DNA from: Ixodes scapularis
Taxonomy: Eukaryota; Arthropoda; Arachnida; Ixodida; Ixodidae
DNA length: 64,000 nucleotides
Direction of reading: 5' to 3'
NCBI RefSeq assembly: GCF_016920785.2
Contig: NW_024609835.1
Coordinates: 87,516,243-87,580,242, forward strand
Part shown: piece by piece, positions 22,489 through 33,312 of the stretch
How the letters are laid out: every line of letters begins with the position of its first letter
Numbering within the stretch: the first letter of the stretch is position 1
Position numbers and translations under genes: made by a program
The notes under the pieces: generated by a model
The model's database searches: none
Seen by the model: only the letters and a program-made list of their open reading frames with translations
What the model was told of the DNA's origin: nothing

Positions 22489-22684
22489 GGGGGTATTCAC
22501 TGGACGTCATTTATGAGGGCGATGTTTAGAACGCATACAAAGAAAGAGGTCACATTAATGGGCTGCCAAGACTGGCAAACTTGATGCTGTAGGATGCACG
22601 TGGCGAAAGAACTGTGGAAGCTCGACGCGAACAAGCGCTCAGCAGTCGCGCACACAGCAATGGCCGCCAGTGAATACACCCTCC
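22489..22684. mobile_element. MITE family A, copy 1 (GTATTCACTGG ends)
   Basis: Ends read GGGGGTATTCACTGGACGTC and, complemented, GGAGGGTGTATTCACTGG then CGGCCAT. The interior word CAGCAGTCGCGCACACAGC is shared with the copy at 31012-31204. Insertion in a TA array fits a TA target (Tc1/mariner-like), which remains an inference. Confidence 0.75.
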
Positions 22685-23284
22685 ACAGGTAAGCAATCGC
22701 TTCTGCGAGGCTTCACGTTAAATGCTTTAGAATAGCACGCGGTGTACTGACCAAATTGATTCTCCAGAACGTTGGGTCCGTATCGCTACTGTCAGGGGCA
22801 TATTGATCTCTCGCTTAGGCCTGCTTCAGGTAGGGCAACCTTCCCAGCAGTTTTGGTGTTGCTGGCGAGTTGTCTTTCCCTAGTGCAATATGAATTGCTA
22901 GGATCGTGTCCGGCCAGAAATGGACGAGCAACTCCAAAAATTGGAATACGTTTGAAGTCGCAGAAGCCAATCAGGGACGCGATATTTTCAGGTCATACCC
23001 CCGTGGTGTGATGATGACATCTAAAGACTTGATTCTGGTTTGAAATGAATCTCTTTTTCATTTTTTTTAATAAACCGTTTCAGAAAGATGAGTTAGTATT
23101 CTCAACCCCATTTGAAAATATAAAAACATGTTTATGACGTGTAACTTGTGTCAAAATGGTGCAATAAAATTAAAATGCAATGACGATGGCGAGTTGAAGC
23201 AATTCGGTAGCTGCGTGTGAACGCGGGCGGCCCGTGTTGCTGGTGTTGCTACGTCAAGTTGCTGGGAGAAATTGCCCCGTCTGA
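22685..23284. other. non-coding spacer inside the inverted repeat
   Basis: No gene or further element is recognised. Confidence 0.45.
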
Positions 23285-23383
23285 AGAGGCCTTAGTAAAC
23301 ATTCATATCGCCAACTTTTGCTTTCGCTTAAGTTTCCTTCTTTTTTTATATACTTGCTGAGTCGTAAGGTATTACGCGAAGGA

Positions 23384-23796
23384 CTATTGATGGAAAAAAA
23401 GCATGACTATAATACTTTTGAGAAATGAGTGAGTGATCACCCCAAGATCTTTTTTCCACAAAATTTGTGGCAATAGCTTAATAGAGAGAAAGAGAGAGTT
23501 AGAAGCACGCGAAGCAGGACAAACCTACGAGAGAACGGAGCTAATGTGCCACTTCACTCGCCTTACGGCGGCTATCAAAACTGACTGCGGTAAGGCTTTC
23601 GCTTTTTTTAAATATATTTTCACTGTTGCTCCGAGGGTTTTGTTCACACGTTCAATATATGCAATTTATCGTTTATTCCATCGAGCTTTTATCGACCCTG
23701 TCTATTGAACTTCGGGCTTCGAGTAAGTCTTTGTAAATGTGCTTATGCAAGTTGCGCACATGTGAAAACCCTTCACGGACAACTTAATGGGACCCA
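23384..23796. other. non-coding stretch, nothing recognised
   Basis: No domain or terminal repeat is seen. Confidence 0.45.
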
Positions 23797-23988
23797 GGGG
23801 GGCTATGTTGCGCTTTTTGCACACCCAGGAGACTTGGAAGAGGGAAGTGACGTCAACGATACAGCAAACGCAGATTGGATGTTGACAGAGGAAACAAAAT
23901 CAACATCAAATCTGCATTTGCTGCGTTGTTGACGTCACTTCCCTCTTCCAAGTCTCCTGGGAGTGCAAAAAGCGCAACATAGCCCCCC
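23797..23988. mobile_element. foldback family B, copy 1
   Basis: A near-perfect palindrome: arms 23797-23886 and about 23900-23988 with a loop of ~14 nt. Outer ends read GGGGGGCTATGTTGCGC; arms contain CCAGGAGACTTGGAAG and GAAGTGACGTCAAC. The related copy at 48434-48633 has the same ends but a different, longer centre. Confidence 0.85.
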
Positions 23989-24123
23989 AGGGCGGGGCTG
24001 GCTAGGGAATTCGCTCTTCGGCGTTTCATTGGCCAATACCGCAACCTCATTTGCTACGGGGCGATAATGAGATGTTGGGGACGTGACACGCCCAACTTTT
24101 CTTAAGCTATCCGTGACAACATA

Positions 24124-24427
24124 CACTCGAAAAAAAATCTGAAATGTCTATTCTCCCCGCAATGTACTCGGGAGAACCAATCGCTGCAATCTACGGAAAC
24201 CACTCGGCGAATGACGGAGCTAAAAATAGCTTCAAGCCTAAACCATAAAAAAAAACAAAAAGAAGTGGGTGCTTTGGCATACGTCATGCCCGGTGCCACT
24301 GCGCGGACTGTCTTTTTTTTAATATAAATTTGAAGGTATTCTTAGCCTTGTCATTGGCCGAGCTCCTTCCGTGGATCGCAGCCATTGGTTGTCCAAAGTA
24401 CTTTGCAGGAAAGTAGGTGCTCCAGAG
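24124..24427. mobile_element. foldback MITE family C, copy 1
   Basis: Arms of ~95 bp at about 24145-24237 and 24326-24420 share TACTTTCC/GCAAAGTAC, AACCAATGGCTGCGATC and CTCGGCCAATGAC. The sequence resembles the copy at 26727-27020 (CACTCTAAA ends). It lies in an intron of the ABCA gene, about 50 bp beyond the donor of the exon at 24478. Confidence 0.65.
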
Positions 24428-24477
24428 TTCTGGAAGTGCCGGATATCGTTTCGGGCCGCCGAGTGATTTGTCCACAC

Positions 24478-27400
24478 CTTTGCTCCCGAAGTGAGTTCGT
24501 CGCAGAGGCGCTTCACGAAGACCGGGAGCATGAAGAGAAATCCGACGACGGTCGGGAGGGCTCCCAGGGTGTGGCGAACGGGGTTCTTGGACACCGTCTC
24601 TCGAATTCGTTTCTTGACGTCGTCCGGCGATGCCTTGTTCTTGACTTGTCGAAGCATGGACGGCTGACGAAACTGCGCCGACTGTAAGAAATATTACGCG
24701 GACTCCCTCCTGTATTCTGAATTCCGGACGGAAGGGTTCCCCAGGAGGCGACTAATGACATCTCCATTATATGTTGTATACTCTCAGTTTGGCTGTACTC
24801 GGATTTTTCACTCTCATGCGAACTACTCTTTGTAATTTAAAACAAAACAAAAAAAATCGGAAAGCCAGCTTTTTTTTTAACGGCCGTGTTTACTATGTTG
24901 TTTGTTACAACAATTAGGGGTCCGACAAGCTAGAATAATAATGTCAAAACTATTGCGGTTTAGTTATAATTATGGCCATAAAAAGCATTCAACCCCTGTG
25001 TTTCAAAGCTTTTTTTTAACAGAGAATGAAAATAAGTAGTACTGTTGGGCTTTCTATTTCCGCCAGAATTAAAAGCCATCGATAAAGTGCCCTAAACCAA
25101 AACTTTCTGTGCACAAATATTGCGACAAACGTAGATCCTGAGCTTTGCTTGTTGCCTTCAACGTCACTCTCCAAGAGAACGCTAATAACGTCAAGGCGAT
25201 TATCTTCCATCAGCTACGAACTTTGTGACTTCAAAATTTAATATACTTTGTTTTCAAAATAATGGAACAGACCGCTCTTAAAGGAGCTGTGCAACGATAT
25301 CTATTTGCAATGTTTTTCACTATACACGAGCTTACTGGCACTAGTGGGAGTCAGAGGTACTCGCACGCAAGTACCCTTGACCCTTTTTTTCTGGGACTTC
25401 TATTGTGTGGGGTGACAAACGAACGCGTGTTTCATAGGTCATTAATGTCACGGATCCGTTCTAAGCGGTATTTGCGCAAAGTACGAAAATTGTTGCATCG
25501 CCCCTTTAAATCATTGGATCTAAAGTCATTCGAGTTCCGATCAAGAAGAAGTTTAGTTGAGTAATTACTGCGTGTGTAACTATAGGCTTTACTTTTACAA
25601 ATCTCCACAGGTGCCATTCTATCTGCGTATGGTGAACTATTTTTCTTGTGAGTTCGTCTATGCATGTTTGTAAAAATGACTTCTCTGAACTAAAAATTCG
25701 CTTTTCGTTTTATTTAATAAAAATTTAATTTACTAAAAGCGAGGAAATGTTCGACAATTTGTGTCGCCGATCACATATATGCTTCGCGTCTCTCTGTAAA
25801 ATTAATGTGTACCTATTTGCTTCCGAGGATCAACCCTGTTCCTATGTATTTTGCCTTTCGACATTTCCCCTTACCGAGTTTAGCGACCCTCTGGACATCC
25901 CGTGCCTCGGAAAATAGCGATCGTTGGCCAGATCCAACTCACCAGTTAAGGCCAAATCTGAAATTAAAAATAAATTAATTTCATGGCACTAGAATCGTAG
26001 AAATTGCTTTTTTTTCGTGTTTTCTTTTTTTTTTTTTGCAGTCTAAAGGAAAGCAATATTGGCGCGAAAGATCAAGTAGTTCTGTGGTAACGAGATCTAA
26101 ATAAAGCTCGTCAATATTTCTAAGTTTCATGCCAGCATGGGAAAACTTTTATTTCTAAACGTCATCGGCAAGACATCTTTATAAGTAGATATCCTGCGGC
26201 GTCAGGCTGCCCACTTGTCATTCTGGTCGCACGCCTTGGAGTAGTCTCATAAGACTGCGTCATACAGCTTCCTTTGACTGCCATGTATCCAGTGGACATT
26301 GAAAGCCATCGGTGATCAAACACCATCTCGAATAGATGGTGTTCACTATGCGCCGAGAAACTGAGGGAGAGGAGGAGACCTAGGGGACGTCAGAACGCCA
26401 ATCTCTGATAGGAGGGATTAGTACCTAAAGCTAGCTGCCTTTGTTTCCACTGCACTCGTCGAACGCGTTTCAATGCAGCAGCCAATCGCTAGACACCACC
26501 GTTCCGCGTTCGAAAGCGTTTGACGAGTGCAGTGGAGGCAAATGCTGCTAGCTTTAGGTCACCGGGGGAAAGTAGCGCCATTGCCTTCCCTGCCTCCCGG
26601 CCGGCTAATTGGGTAAGCGGTCTCCGTTGCTATGGAAATCGCCATTTCGGCCCCTTCAAATCTTCGAAGCTTCGAAATGGTCGTTCTAATCCAGTCGCAC
26701 CGAGATCGCCATGAAGCATCATCGTACACTCTAAAAAAAGGCTGTGCGTCTACTTTCCCGCAAAACACTCTGAGGGCCAATCAGCGCAACTTACGGAGGC
26801 AGCTCAGCGAATGACGATGCCGAAACATGCTTAGACCAAAAAACGCAGTCTGAGCAATGCAAAACGTCACGCTTGATTGCTTAATGTCACAACTCAGTCA
26901 ACGTTTTTTGGTCTAAACATGTTTCGGCATCGTCATTCGCTGAGCTGCCTCCGTACGTTGCGATGATTGGTTCTCCGAGTGTTGTGCGGGAAAGTAGACG
27001 CACAGACTTTATTTAGAGCGTACTAAAGGCGTTCCTCGCCAATTTAAGCGTCTTTGGCAATAGGTATCCAATCAACTTATCAATAATGCCAATTTTTATG
27101 TATCTCTTACAATAGGCCGATCTCACTAAGCTTTCGGCGCATGCGCGACGCCGCCATAACTTTAGTTCACAGGTGGCACACGAGACGGTAAGAGGGCTCG
27201 TACCGTCTCGTGCTCCACACGCGCAGAGCTCCAGCGGGGTTGTCGCACGGGCAGAAAGACTAAAGTTCCCTGAATGCATTGCGGCAGCGGTGTAGTAGTC
27301 AAACTGACTGGTGATATCGATATATTATATTGTTGTTTTTCCGTATTTCAAAACAAGGAAATTATTTTCCAATGCCTCCAAGCACCGACACCGCATGTGG

Positions 27401-29382
27401 GTGGTACGAAGATGTACGCTTGTTTCGCCGGTGCGTAATTGGCGAACTCTCGGTATACAAGAAACGACTCTATAAATCTATCCATCACCAGCGAATTTAT
27501 TTCGGCTTACCAAGAATGGAGAGGTCAAGGTGCATCCCATGAGCCAAAACGGCGACCATACGAGGAGCTTGCCGATACTTTCCCACGTTCGAGTTACTTT
27601 AGTTGAAAATACACGCCCTACCGTTCTCTGTCAGTGACTACAGAAGCCATATTTAATCACAGTATTCCCAGCACATGTTAAAAACGAACCCCAACTTATC
27701 TTCGAAGTACTAAAATGGGTGCTGTTGAATGCACGGTATGGAAGCATTGTGGAAGCTCATTATAAGGTCACGCTTACCAGCAACGGACGCAACTATGACC
27801 GCCAGTGAATTCTATCCCGGCCCTTAGATAAACTACTTGCTGGTCTGTAGACTTCGACAAGTCCGCCAGCCCCCCTTTTTAGTAAATTTTGTTGCCAGAA
27901 TTGAAGTTGCTGCAAGAAGGGTAAAATATTTAAAATAAATTCTTATTGCATAAAACATCTTCAGAAATTTTTTTTAATAATTTTTTAAAGCAGATGTAAC
28001 CCGCTTTATGCGGCGTGTCAATTATATCAAAACACTTTACCTCTAAATTTTAAGTAGACGGAGTTTCTAATCGTCTATATCAGTGGTCTTAAACTGATTT
28101 GTGTGTGGGGGCAGATATCCCACACCTGGAAGGTCGAGGGTTAACGTAAGGCACGGCCTCGTGCTTTATGCTTTCTGTAAACTCACTGTCTTTCCAGTAA
28201 AATTCTTATATTTGATTTGTTTATAAGTTTAATTTGGGCCCTGACCTTATGTGATAAAAATTAAAATGACACCGCCCCGCCAACGTGATGATATTTTTAA
28301 TAGAACGAATATATTCGTTCCCGTTGCTCACTTCACCCAGGAGTTCATCAAGTGCTACATGTCTCTAAAAACAATCAGTTAATATGACAGTTGTTGCTTT
28401 CCTGACAATTTTTGCTACAACACTCGAACAAATACTATTCTTTCAATGGCGATATGTTTTTAAGGGCGAGAATCCCGAGCTCGTAGCTTTATCTTTGGCA
28501 GTTGCTCGCTCTTGCTGATCGAGAGTTCGCGCCCGAAATGCATCCTTCAACGAATAACTTGCGCTTGCAGCCTAGTAGCAGAATCGTTGTGCATTACAAA
28601 AAGCTGGGAAGCAAAATATAAAGCAAAACAAAGGGGCAAATGAACACAGAAAAGTATCAACTATATGAATACGTTAAAAGAGCAGAGCTACTTTTCGAGC
28701 GAAAAGTGATCCACGAGGTGAGATCACTATGGCGCATGCCAGTTCTAGCGCTCAAGACATGGGAGCCGGGACTCGTAGCCGGTTGCCCGCGGGCCGCGTC
28801 CCAGCGAGCCGCACGCCGCATGCTGCCCGCGGGCCGCGTGGTTGAGACCCCTGGTCTATTTTTTCAGAGATTTCGCAAAGTTTTATCTTAGAGAAAACAA
28901 TAAAGGCATCCAACAAATTTTTCCACGGTGTCTTCTCTGAACCCACGTCTATCTTTTAGATTACCGATCTAACTGGTTGACTCCGAACATCGGCAGCGCG
29001 CCTCTGGTGCTTCAATTTTTCCCTAGGAAAAAACATTTCAGCAGCATGATGAAAGGATTCTAGACAAAAGAAAATTTGAGGACCGCGATGCTCCTTATTA
29101 CAATAGAACACGTTGCGCTATTTAAGATGAAAATTATAGAAAATTGCGTAGGCTCACCGATCCTGTGCCCATGAAGTGCCGCACGAAGGCCCTTGGGACC
29201 AGACGCAAGGAGCGTGGCAAAGTCCCTGTGCGAATGCGCGACAAGGCCGCCGTAGCCGAAGATGTAGGCCAAGATGACTGGCACCACGATCTCGAGGAGC
29301 GTAAGCAGGTAGTGGCGGCGAATCTGGATCATGTACACGTTCTTCCAGAAGATAAGAAACAAGTGCGCGAGGAAGGGCATGG
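24478..29382 (-). CDS. ABCA-type ABC transporter, two exons (29382-29158 and 24681-24478), incomplete
   Basis: The first coding exon follows an acceptor (TTTTTACACTGCAG) and starts CC-ATG at 29380. It gives 74 codons: a short N-terminus, HLFLIFWKNVYMIQIRRHYL, then the first membrane span (LLEIVVPVILAYIFGYGG). It ends in phase 1 at TCG|GTGAGC (29158/29157). The second exon (acceptor TTTCTTACAG, 68 codons, phase 0 to phase 0) carries LGALPTVVGFLFMLPVFVKR followed by LCDELTSGAK, which fits span 2 and the EKETGIK-like turn of ABCA proteins; its donor is AAG|GTGTGG. ABCA proteins are full transporters that move lipids across membranes. The phases do not match directly, so at least one extracellular-loop exon is missing between them; none was recognised in the 4.5-kb interval, which is full of MITEs. 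Later exons, including nucleotide-binding domains, were not found to the left. Confidence is high for exon 1 and moderate for exon 2. Confidence 0.65.
24682..25281. other. ABCA intron sequence, nothing recognised
   Basis: AT-rich, with short A and T runs. No exon with matching splice phase was seen. Confidence 0.45.
25282..25505. mobile_element. TTAA-target MITE, copy C
   Basis: TTAA at 25278-25281 and 25506-25509. Ends read AGGAGCTGTGCAACGAT and, complemented, AGGGGCGATGCAACAAT. 224 bp, non-coding, inside the ABCA intron. Confidence 0.7.
25506..26425. other. ABCA intron sequence, nothing recognised
   Basis: No exon or element could be named. A short minus-strand frame around 26165-26330 has no recognisable domain. 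Confidence 0.45.
26426..26558. repeat. small foldback, arms ~50 bp
   Basis: ACCTAAAGCTAGCTGCC..CCACTGCACTCGTCGAACGC on the left pairs with GTTTGACGAGTGCAGTGGAG..GCTAGCTTTAGGT on the right, with a spacer of ~33 nt. Confidence 0.8.
26727..27020. mobile_element. foldback MITE family C, copy 2 (mariner-like ends, TA target)
   Basis: Ends read CACTCTAAAAAAAGGCTG and, complemented, CGCTCTAAATAAAGTCTG, with TA on both sides (26725-26726, 27021-27022). Arms of ~120 bp pair through GGCAGCTCAGCGAATGACG and ATGCCGAAACATG. CACTCTAAAA-type ends beside TA are common in Tc1/mariner MITEs. Confidence 0.8.
27113..27324. mobile_element. MITE family D, copy 1 (CCGATCTCACCA ends)
   Basis: The left end TAGGCCGATCTCACTAAGC and a decayed right end flank an interior (GCGCATGCGCGACGCCGCC, CCAGCGGGGTTGTCGCAC) shared with 39098-39311. 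An internal hairpin CACGAGACGGTA / TACCGTCTCGTG lies at about 27179-27212. Confidence 0.75.
27325..27728. other. ABCA intron sequence with an unassigned 70-codon frame
   Basis: A plus-strand frame at 27330-27542 (Met codon at 27372) encodes STDTACGWYEDVRLFRR..KRLYKSIHHQRIYFG; no family is recognised and it may be chance or a relic. Confidence 0.3.
27729..27816. repeat. MITE family A, truncated copy
   Basis: Matches the right half of the family (ATGGAAGC..TTGTGGAAGCTC and ATGACCGCCAGTGAATTC). The left half is absent. Confidence 0.6.
28081..28853. mobile_element. non-autonomous hAT element with 8-bp target duplication
   Basis: Ends CAGTGGTCTTAAACTG and, complemented, CAGGGGTCTCAACCACG fit the CAGNGG(T/N)CTCAA type common in hAT. 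Flanks GTCTATAT (28073-28080) and GTCTATTT (28854-28861) match at 7 of 8 bases. 773 bp, non-coding, within the large ABCA intron. Confidence 0.8.
28862..29157. other. ABCA intron next to exon 1
   Basis: An exon-like piece on minus (acceptor TTTTTTCCTAG near 29023, then GT near 28961) was tested; it hits stops in the phase required by exon 1, so it is not called. Confidence 0.4.
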
Positions 29383-31011
29383 CTGCAGTGTAAAAAGACC
29401 AAGGCGCATGTATCAGGGGGAGAAGTGTGCCGGGACTCCAGACTCCCGCAGTCACCGTTGCGCCTCACTCTTCAATTCAAAATATTACAAAAAAACACTC
29501 TTGTTTTTTTTTTTTTGCCTCTATGGTTTAGAGGGTTTTTACAAAAACAATTATAAATGAAAGTAGAACTGAGCACATAGATTTATACTTGATTCCAGTC
29601 TAAAATACTGCACAGATATTTAAAGATGAATTTTTATGAATGCACGCCATGAACATATAACACATCTCTAGCTCTCGGGACTATTTTTGAGATCCCTAGC
29701 AACCTAAACAAGCCAAAACGACTATAGATTTGCCTATTGTAAGCCTCGAAAAAACGCGAAAACGAAAACAAAATAACATATTCCTTAAACTTTGCCACTT
29801 TCTAGCCAGCTCGCCTATCAAACTTTCTCTACTCGTAGTTATAAATGCGCCGGTTCAACATTTTGCATGTTCTTCACTAAAGTTATTACCTGCACACCGT
29901 ATATTCCTCAATAGAACAGTATTAAGATGGGAACGGAATAGTAAATGTCGCCTTGCCTGCTGCAGGTTTCGTCTAATCCGTGATCTCGAAGAATTCCTTC
30001 GGAGTGTTCCAAGCCTCGATCAGTGCTCGTGCGCGCACGTGGTAGGTGCTTCCGCAGTCTTAGCATCTTCTTTGTCGTGGAATGCGGGAAATTAAGAACT
30101 TCATATTCTATTGTGGTTCATGGTACATGTGCCATTCTGTTGCATGGCACTATGTACCAGAAGGATACCAGAAATAACCAAAAATAACATATGATCTCAC
30201 CCTTCACATCTTTGGCCAATCCCTCTTTGGTGAGTGCCAAGAAAAGGTTCAGAGACAACAACATGAACCTCATGCTTTTGTCGTTTCACATAACACATAT
30301 AACATCAAATTATACACAGCAACAGCATAAAATCTCAAGATTGCACACAAAACAAATTAAACCGAATGTCAAGGCGCGGACGAGCTGGTTAATATTAAAA
30401 TAAAAATGAACCTTTTAGTTCATGTGTCGTTTTAACGAGCAGTCTCGGGGATTTTGTCATGCTTAAAAATCAAAGTAAACTATATTTTACAAATTCATTC
30501 ATTAATCTATGTGCGGCGGGAACTCGGGGAAGGTCGCGAAACGAATTAATTATCCCACTTTAAATACCGAATAGCATTAAAAAAAAGTATAACAAGTGTT
30601 TTCCTCGCGGTGCTAGGTTGGACTCCAAGAAAAGGCAAAAGATCGTCCAAACAAACCCCGCTAATATGGTCAAAACAAAAATTCCATGGATTAACCCTGA
30701 CGTCCGTGAACAGGGTTATAACCCTTTGTTTGACACTCCCTGATAATAGTGCACGTGCCCAGCGTTGAACGGTACACGGGTTGTCGCTGACAAGTGTAGT
30801 GTGTGCCAATGCTACTAGGTTAACTTTTGGTGTGTGCCCCATCATTTTGCCTATCAGAAAACTAAAGCCCCTCTATCCTGGAAAAAGTGACGCCATTCAT
30901 TGTCGCGGAAATGATCAAGACACGTGCCGCGTGCCACTTCTGGGGAAAACATGGCGTCTGAAATCTAGCTCAACGTTACTGGAGCAAGCTTAGTTCCGCA
31001 GCTCCCTATAA
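29383..31011. other. region between the divergent ABCA and M13 genes, proximal part
   Basis: A 5' untranslated exon of ABCA is expected here but was not identified. A plus-strand exon-like piece at 29965-30039 lies between CCTGCTGCAG and GTAGGT, with one open frame, but has no recognisable domain. Otherwise AT-rich. Confidence 0.35.
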
Positions 31012-31204
31012 GGAGTATTCACTGGGCGCCATATTTGTGGGCGCTGTTTAGAGCGCATGCTCAGAAAGAGCCCAGATTAATAGGCTGCTAAGTCCTGCAA
31101 TCTTGAGGGTGCGGAATGCACGTTACAAAAGAACTATGGAAGCTCGCCATCAGCACGCGCTCAGCAGTCGCGCACACAGCTATGGCCGCCAGTGAATACT
31201 TCCC
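31012..31204. mobile_element. MITE family A, copy 2
   Basis: Ends GGAGTATTCACTGGGCGCC and, complemented, GGGAAGTATTCACTGGCGG. It shares CTCAGCAGTCGCGCACACAG with the 22489 copy. 193 bp. Confidence 0.8.
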
Positions 31205-32693
31205 AAGGAGGTTAGAAGTACTAGGAGGGGGAACGTTGCAATATTGGTGAAGCCTAGTCATAAAAAGTTTAAACGATTTTGTGCCCAGCGTGACCGCAGA
31301 TCTCTCTGGCGATTGGTGCGCGTGACATGTCACGTGTGAGATGGATGGTTGATTCTAGAAGGACTCCTTGCAGGCTTGCGCGCGCTCCGTCCGGTAGGTT
31401 TTATCAGGTCGAAGTCTACACTGTGGTGTATTCTAGTACCCCACAGCAAGACGAAGCCTAGCTACGGTCACGTGATGTGGTCACGTTGGCATGGTAAGTG
31501 AGGAGAGTAAGGAGGAAAATGAGAAAGAGGCGAGGCGTCAAGGGAGCATGACTTGTAGAGGCTACGCGGCCGACGTCATGCCCTCTCCTACCCTTCTAAT
31601 CTCCATGATACTTCCTATCCTCGCCTGCAGAGACGAGTTGCCCAGGTGGCGGTCACGAGAACTAGCGGCGCTGCAGTCGGATCTTGCTCCCCTGTCTCGC
31701 GCGTCGTCTACTACCACCACGTTGAAAGCTTCCTTTTCGTTTTCTTTTCTTCCTTTTTTTTACTTTCATGTGTATAATAGAAAAAAAAAAGCCGATAAAG
31801 ATGAAGTGTGATACACCGCAGAGATCAGAGTCAGCGCATTGTCAGTGTTCCTTCTTAGAGTGTTTGAAATTTATTTTTGTGTGCGTCTGTTTCCTTTCGC
31901 TGTGAAGTGTTAGTATGAATCAACAACTCGCCCAAGCTCAAGTATTGCTATTCAAACTTGGCGGGCTAGACAATCCGGAAGCAAGGCTCGACTGCAGCAC
32001 TTCTAGTTCTTGTAACCGCCACTGAGCCCACGTCGCAAGCGGAGCTGTGAAACTGAGCTTGCTCAAGTAACGTTGATCTAGCTCGGTGCTGCGCTGTGCC
32101 GCCATCATCTTCCCAAAAGCTGCACGTTTGCAAGTGTCTGTTGCATCGACGTTCCTTGCGCTACTTTTGAAACATGAAGGGGCTTGAAATAAGGCTGCAC
32201 TGCAATGCCCTTAGCTCTACTGAAGTGACAACCAGGAACAACCGACACCGAAAAGCATCAAGCACATGTAATATGCATGCTAAGGTGCCTTTGGGCATGC
32301 TTGTAGTCTATCGGTATACTCGTGAAATAAGCACGAGCGATTGCAAGCCTGTCAAAGCTACCTTCGAGTGCATGATGCGGGCGCTCGAGTCTTATCGGGG
32401 TTTCTTTATAGACGCTTTGCAGCAGCTGTGCATGGGCGCCGCCATAACTGACCTTCAGTTTTTGTTCCCCCTTATTACGTCTACTTTACTTCATTATTAC
32501 CATAGCAGTCCAGGTTATTGACATCTTAGACTTTATTCTGTCTTGCGCTCCTTAGCATTGGCCTTTGTGGAGGCTCGTCCACACCAATTTCAGTGGCTCG
32601 GTATCTGGGAAAAACAAGAGAAGGTCAGCAATGGCGGCTGTATTCTGGCGCGTGTGAAGCGTCTATATCTGCTGCTCTAGTGTGAGTCGGACA
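31205..32693. other. non-coding stretch, nothing firmly recognised
   Basis: Contains GC-rich pieces (31440-31730), an A run at about 31781-31790, and a 115-codon plus frame at 32174-32521 without a recognisable domain. Confidence 0.4.
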
Positions 32694-33312
32694 TAATTAG
32701 CGGCGAGCTGTTTTGGTGGCTCCCTCGTATGGTTACCATTCGTGACGTCATTACCTTGCAAACAACAAGTTCGATGGTGTTTGTAATGAGCATGGTGGAA
32801 GCTTGAAATCATTGCGCTCTTAAAGCCACACTGTCAACACCGTCAAAATTAAAGTTTGTACATTACTCCTATTTCTGCCGATGAGAAATTCTTTGCTGTA
32901 CTGACGTTCCAGGAAGGTCTAACCGCCTAGGAAGATGGACATAAAACCTCACTACCGAGTGCTAGTCGCCATACGCAGGGGCAGTCCGGCTTTTCTTCCG
33001 CCTAGCCGAACAATTGCACTGCAGCCCATGATACGCCTGATCCATACACGACAACGATGACGGCACTGTGACTGTCACACTCTCACTTTTATTTTCTTCC
33101 TTTCGTCCCTTCTTTTATCCTTTTGTCCCCCTCCCCCTCAACGGTGACCTACGGGCCTGCATGGTCGCGCAACCCATCGTTGTTTTCTACAAAATAAGTA
33201 AAGTAAAGCTAAACAACAACAAAATCCTTTGCTGGCGTCATAGTCAGCATTCGGCCATTCGTGGAAGGGCGACCACAGCGACGCTTACGATCGCGCACCT
33301 CGCCAATGGAGC
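32694..33312 (+). repeat. interspersed repeat family E, copy 1, split by a retroposon
   Basis: The left part (TTAGCGGCGAGCTGTTTTGG to GATGAGAAATTCTTTGCTG) and the right part (GTCATAGTCAGCATTCGG to CGCACCTCGCCAAT) are contiguous in the copy at 47696-47972. They are separated here by a 328-bp insertion. A third copy lies inverted at 39527-39825. Confidence 0.8.
32899..33226 (+). mobile_element. short retroposon with 8-bp target duplication
   Basis: CTTTGCTG is present at 32891-32898 and 33227-33234 but only once in the undisturbed copy at 47.9 kb, so the 328 bp between are an insertion. The right end is A-rich (AAAATAAGTAAAGTAAAGC, then CAACAACAAAAT), as expected for a SINE or truncated LINE tail. 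No family was identified. Confidence 0.75.

Larger units (their letters stand above)
22072..23383. repeat. long inverted repeat, arms ~100 bp, left arm cut by the gap
   Basis: 22072-22170 (AGTCCTTCGCGTAATACC onward) is an almost exact reverse complement of 23285-23383. The spacer of ~1.1 kb holds a tRNA-like fragment, a TA array and a MITE. Because the left arm stops exactly at the gap, its true length is unknown. Confidence 0.85.

Noticed and set aside
24319..24477. Extension of the ABCA exon past 24478
   Set aside because: The sequence beyond the GTGTGG donor runs into the family C foldback element, also seen elsewhere in the window, so it is intronic.
28961..29022. Candidate missing ABCA exon on minus
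   Set aside because: Stops occur in the phase demanded by exon 1.
29965..30039. Exon-like piece between CTGCAG and GTAGGT
   Set aside because: Only 25 codons, no domain, no partner exon; could be a chance pairing of splice motifs.
32174..32521. 115-codon plus frame
   Set aside because: No recognisable family or splice context; not enough to call a gene.
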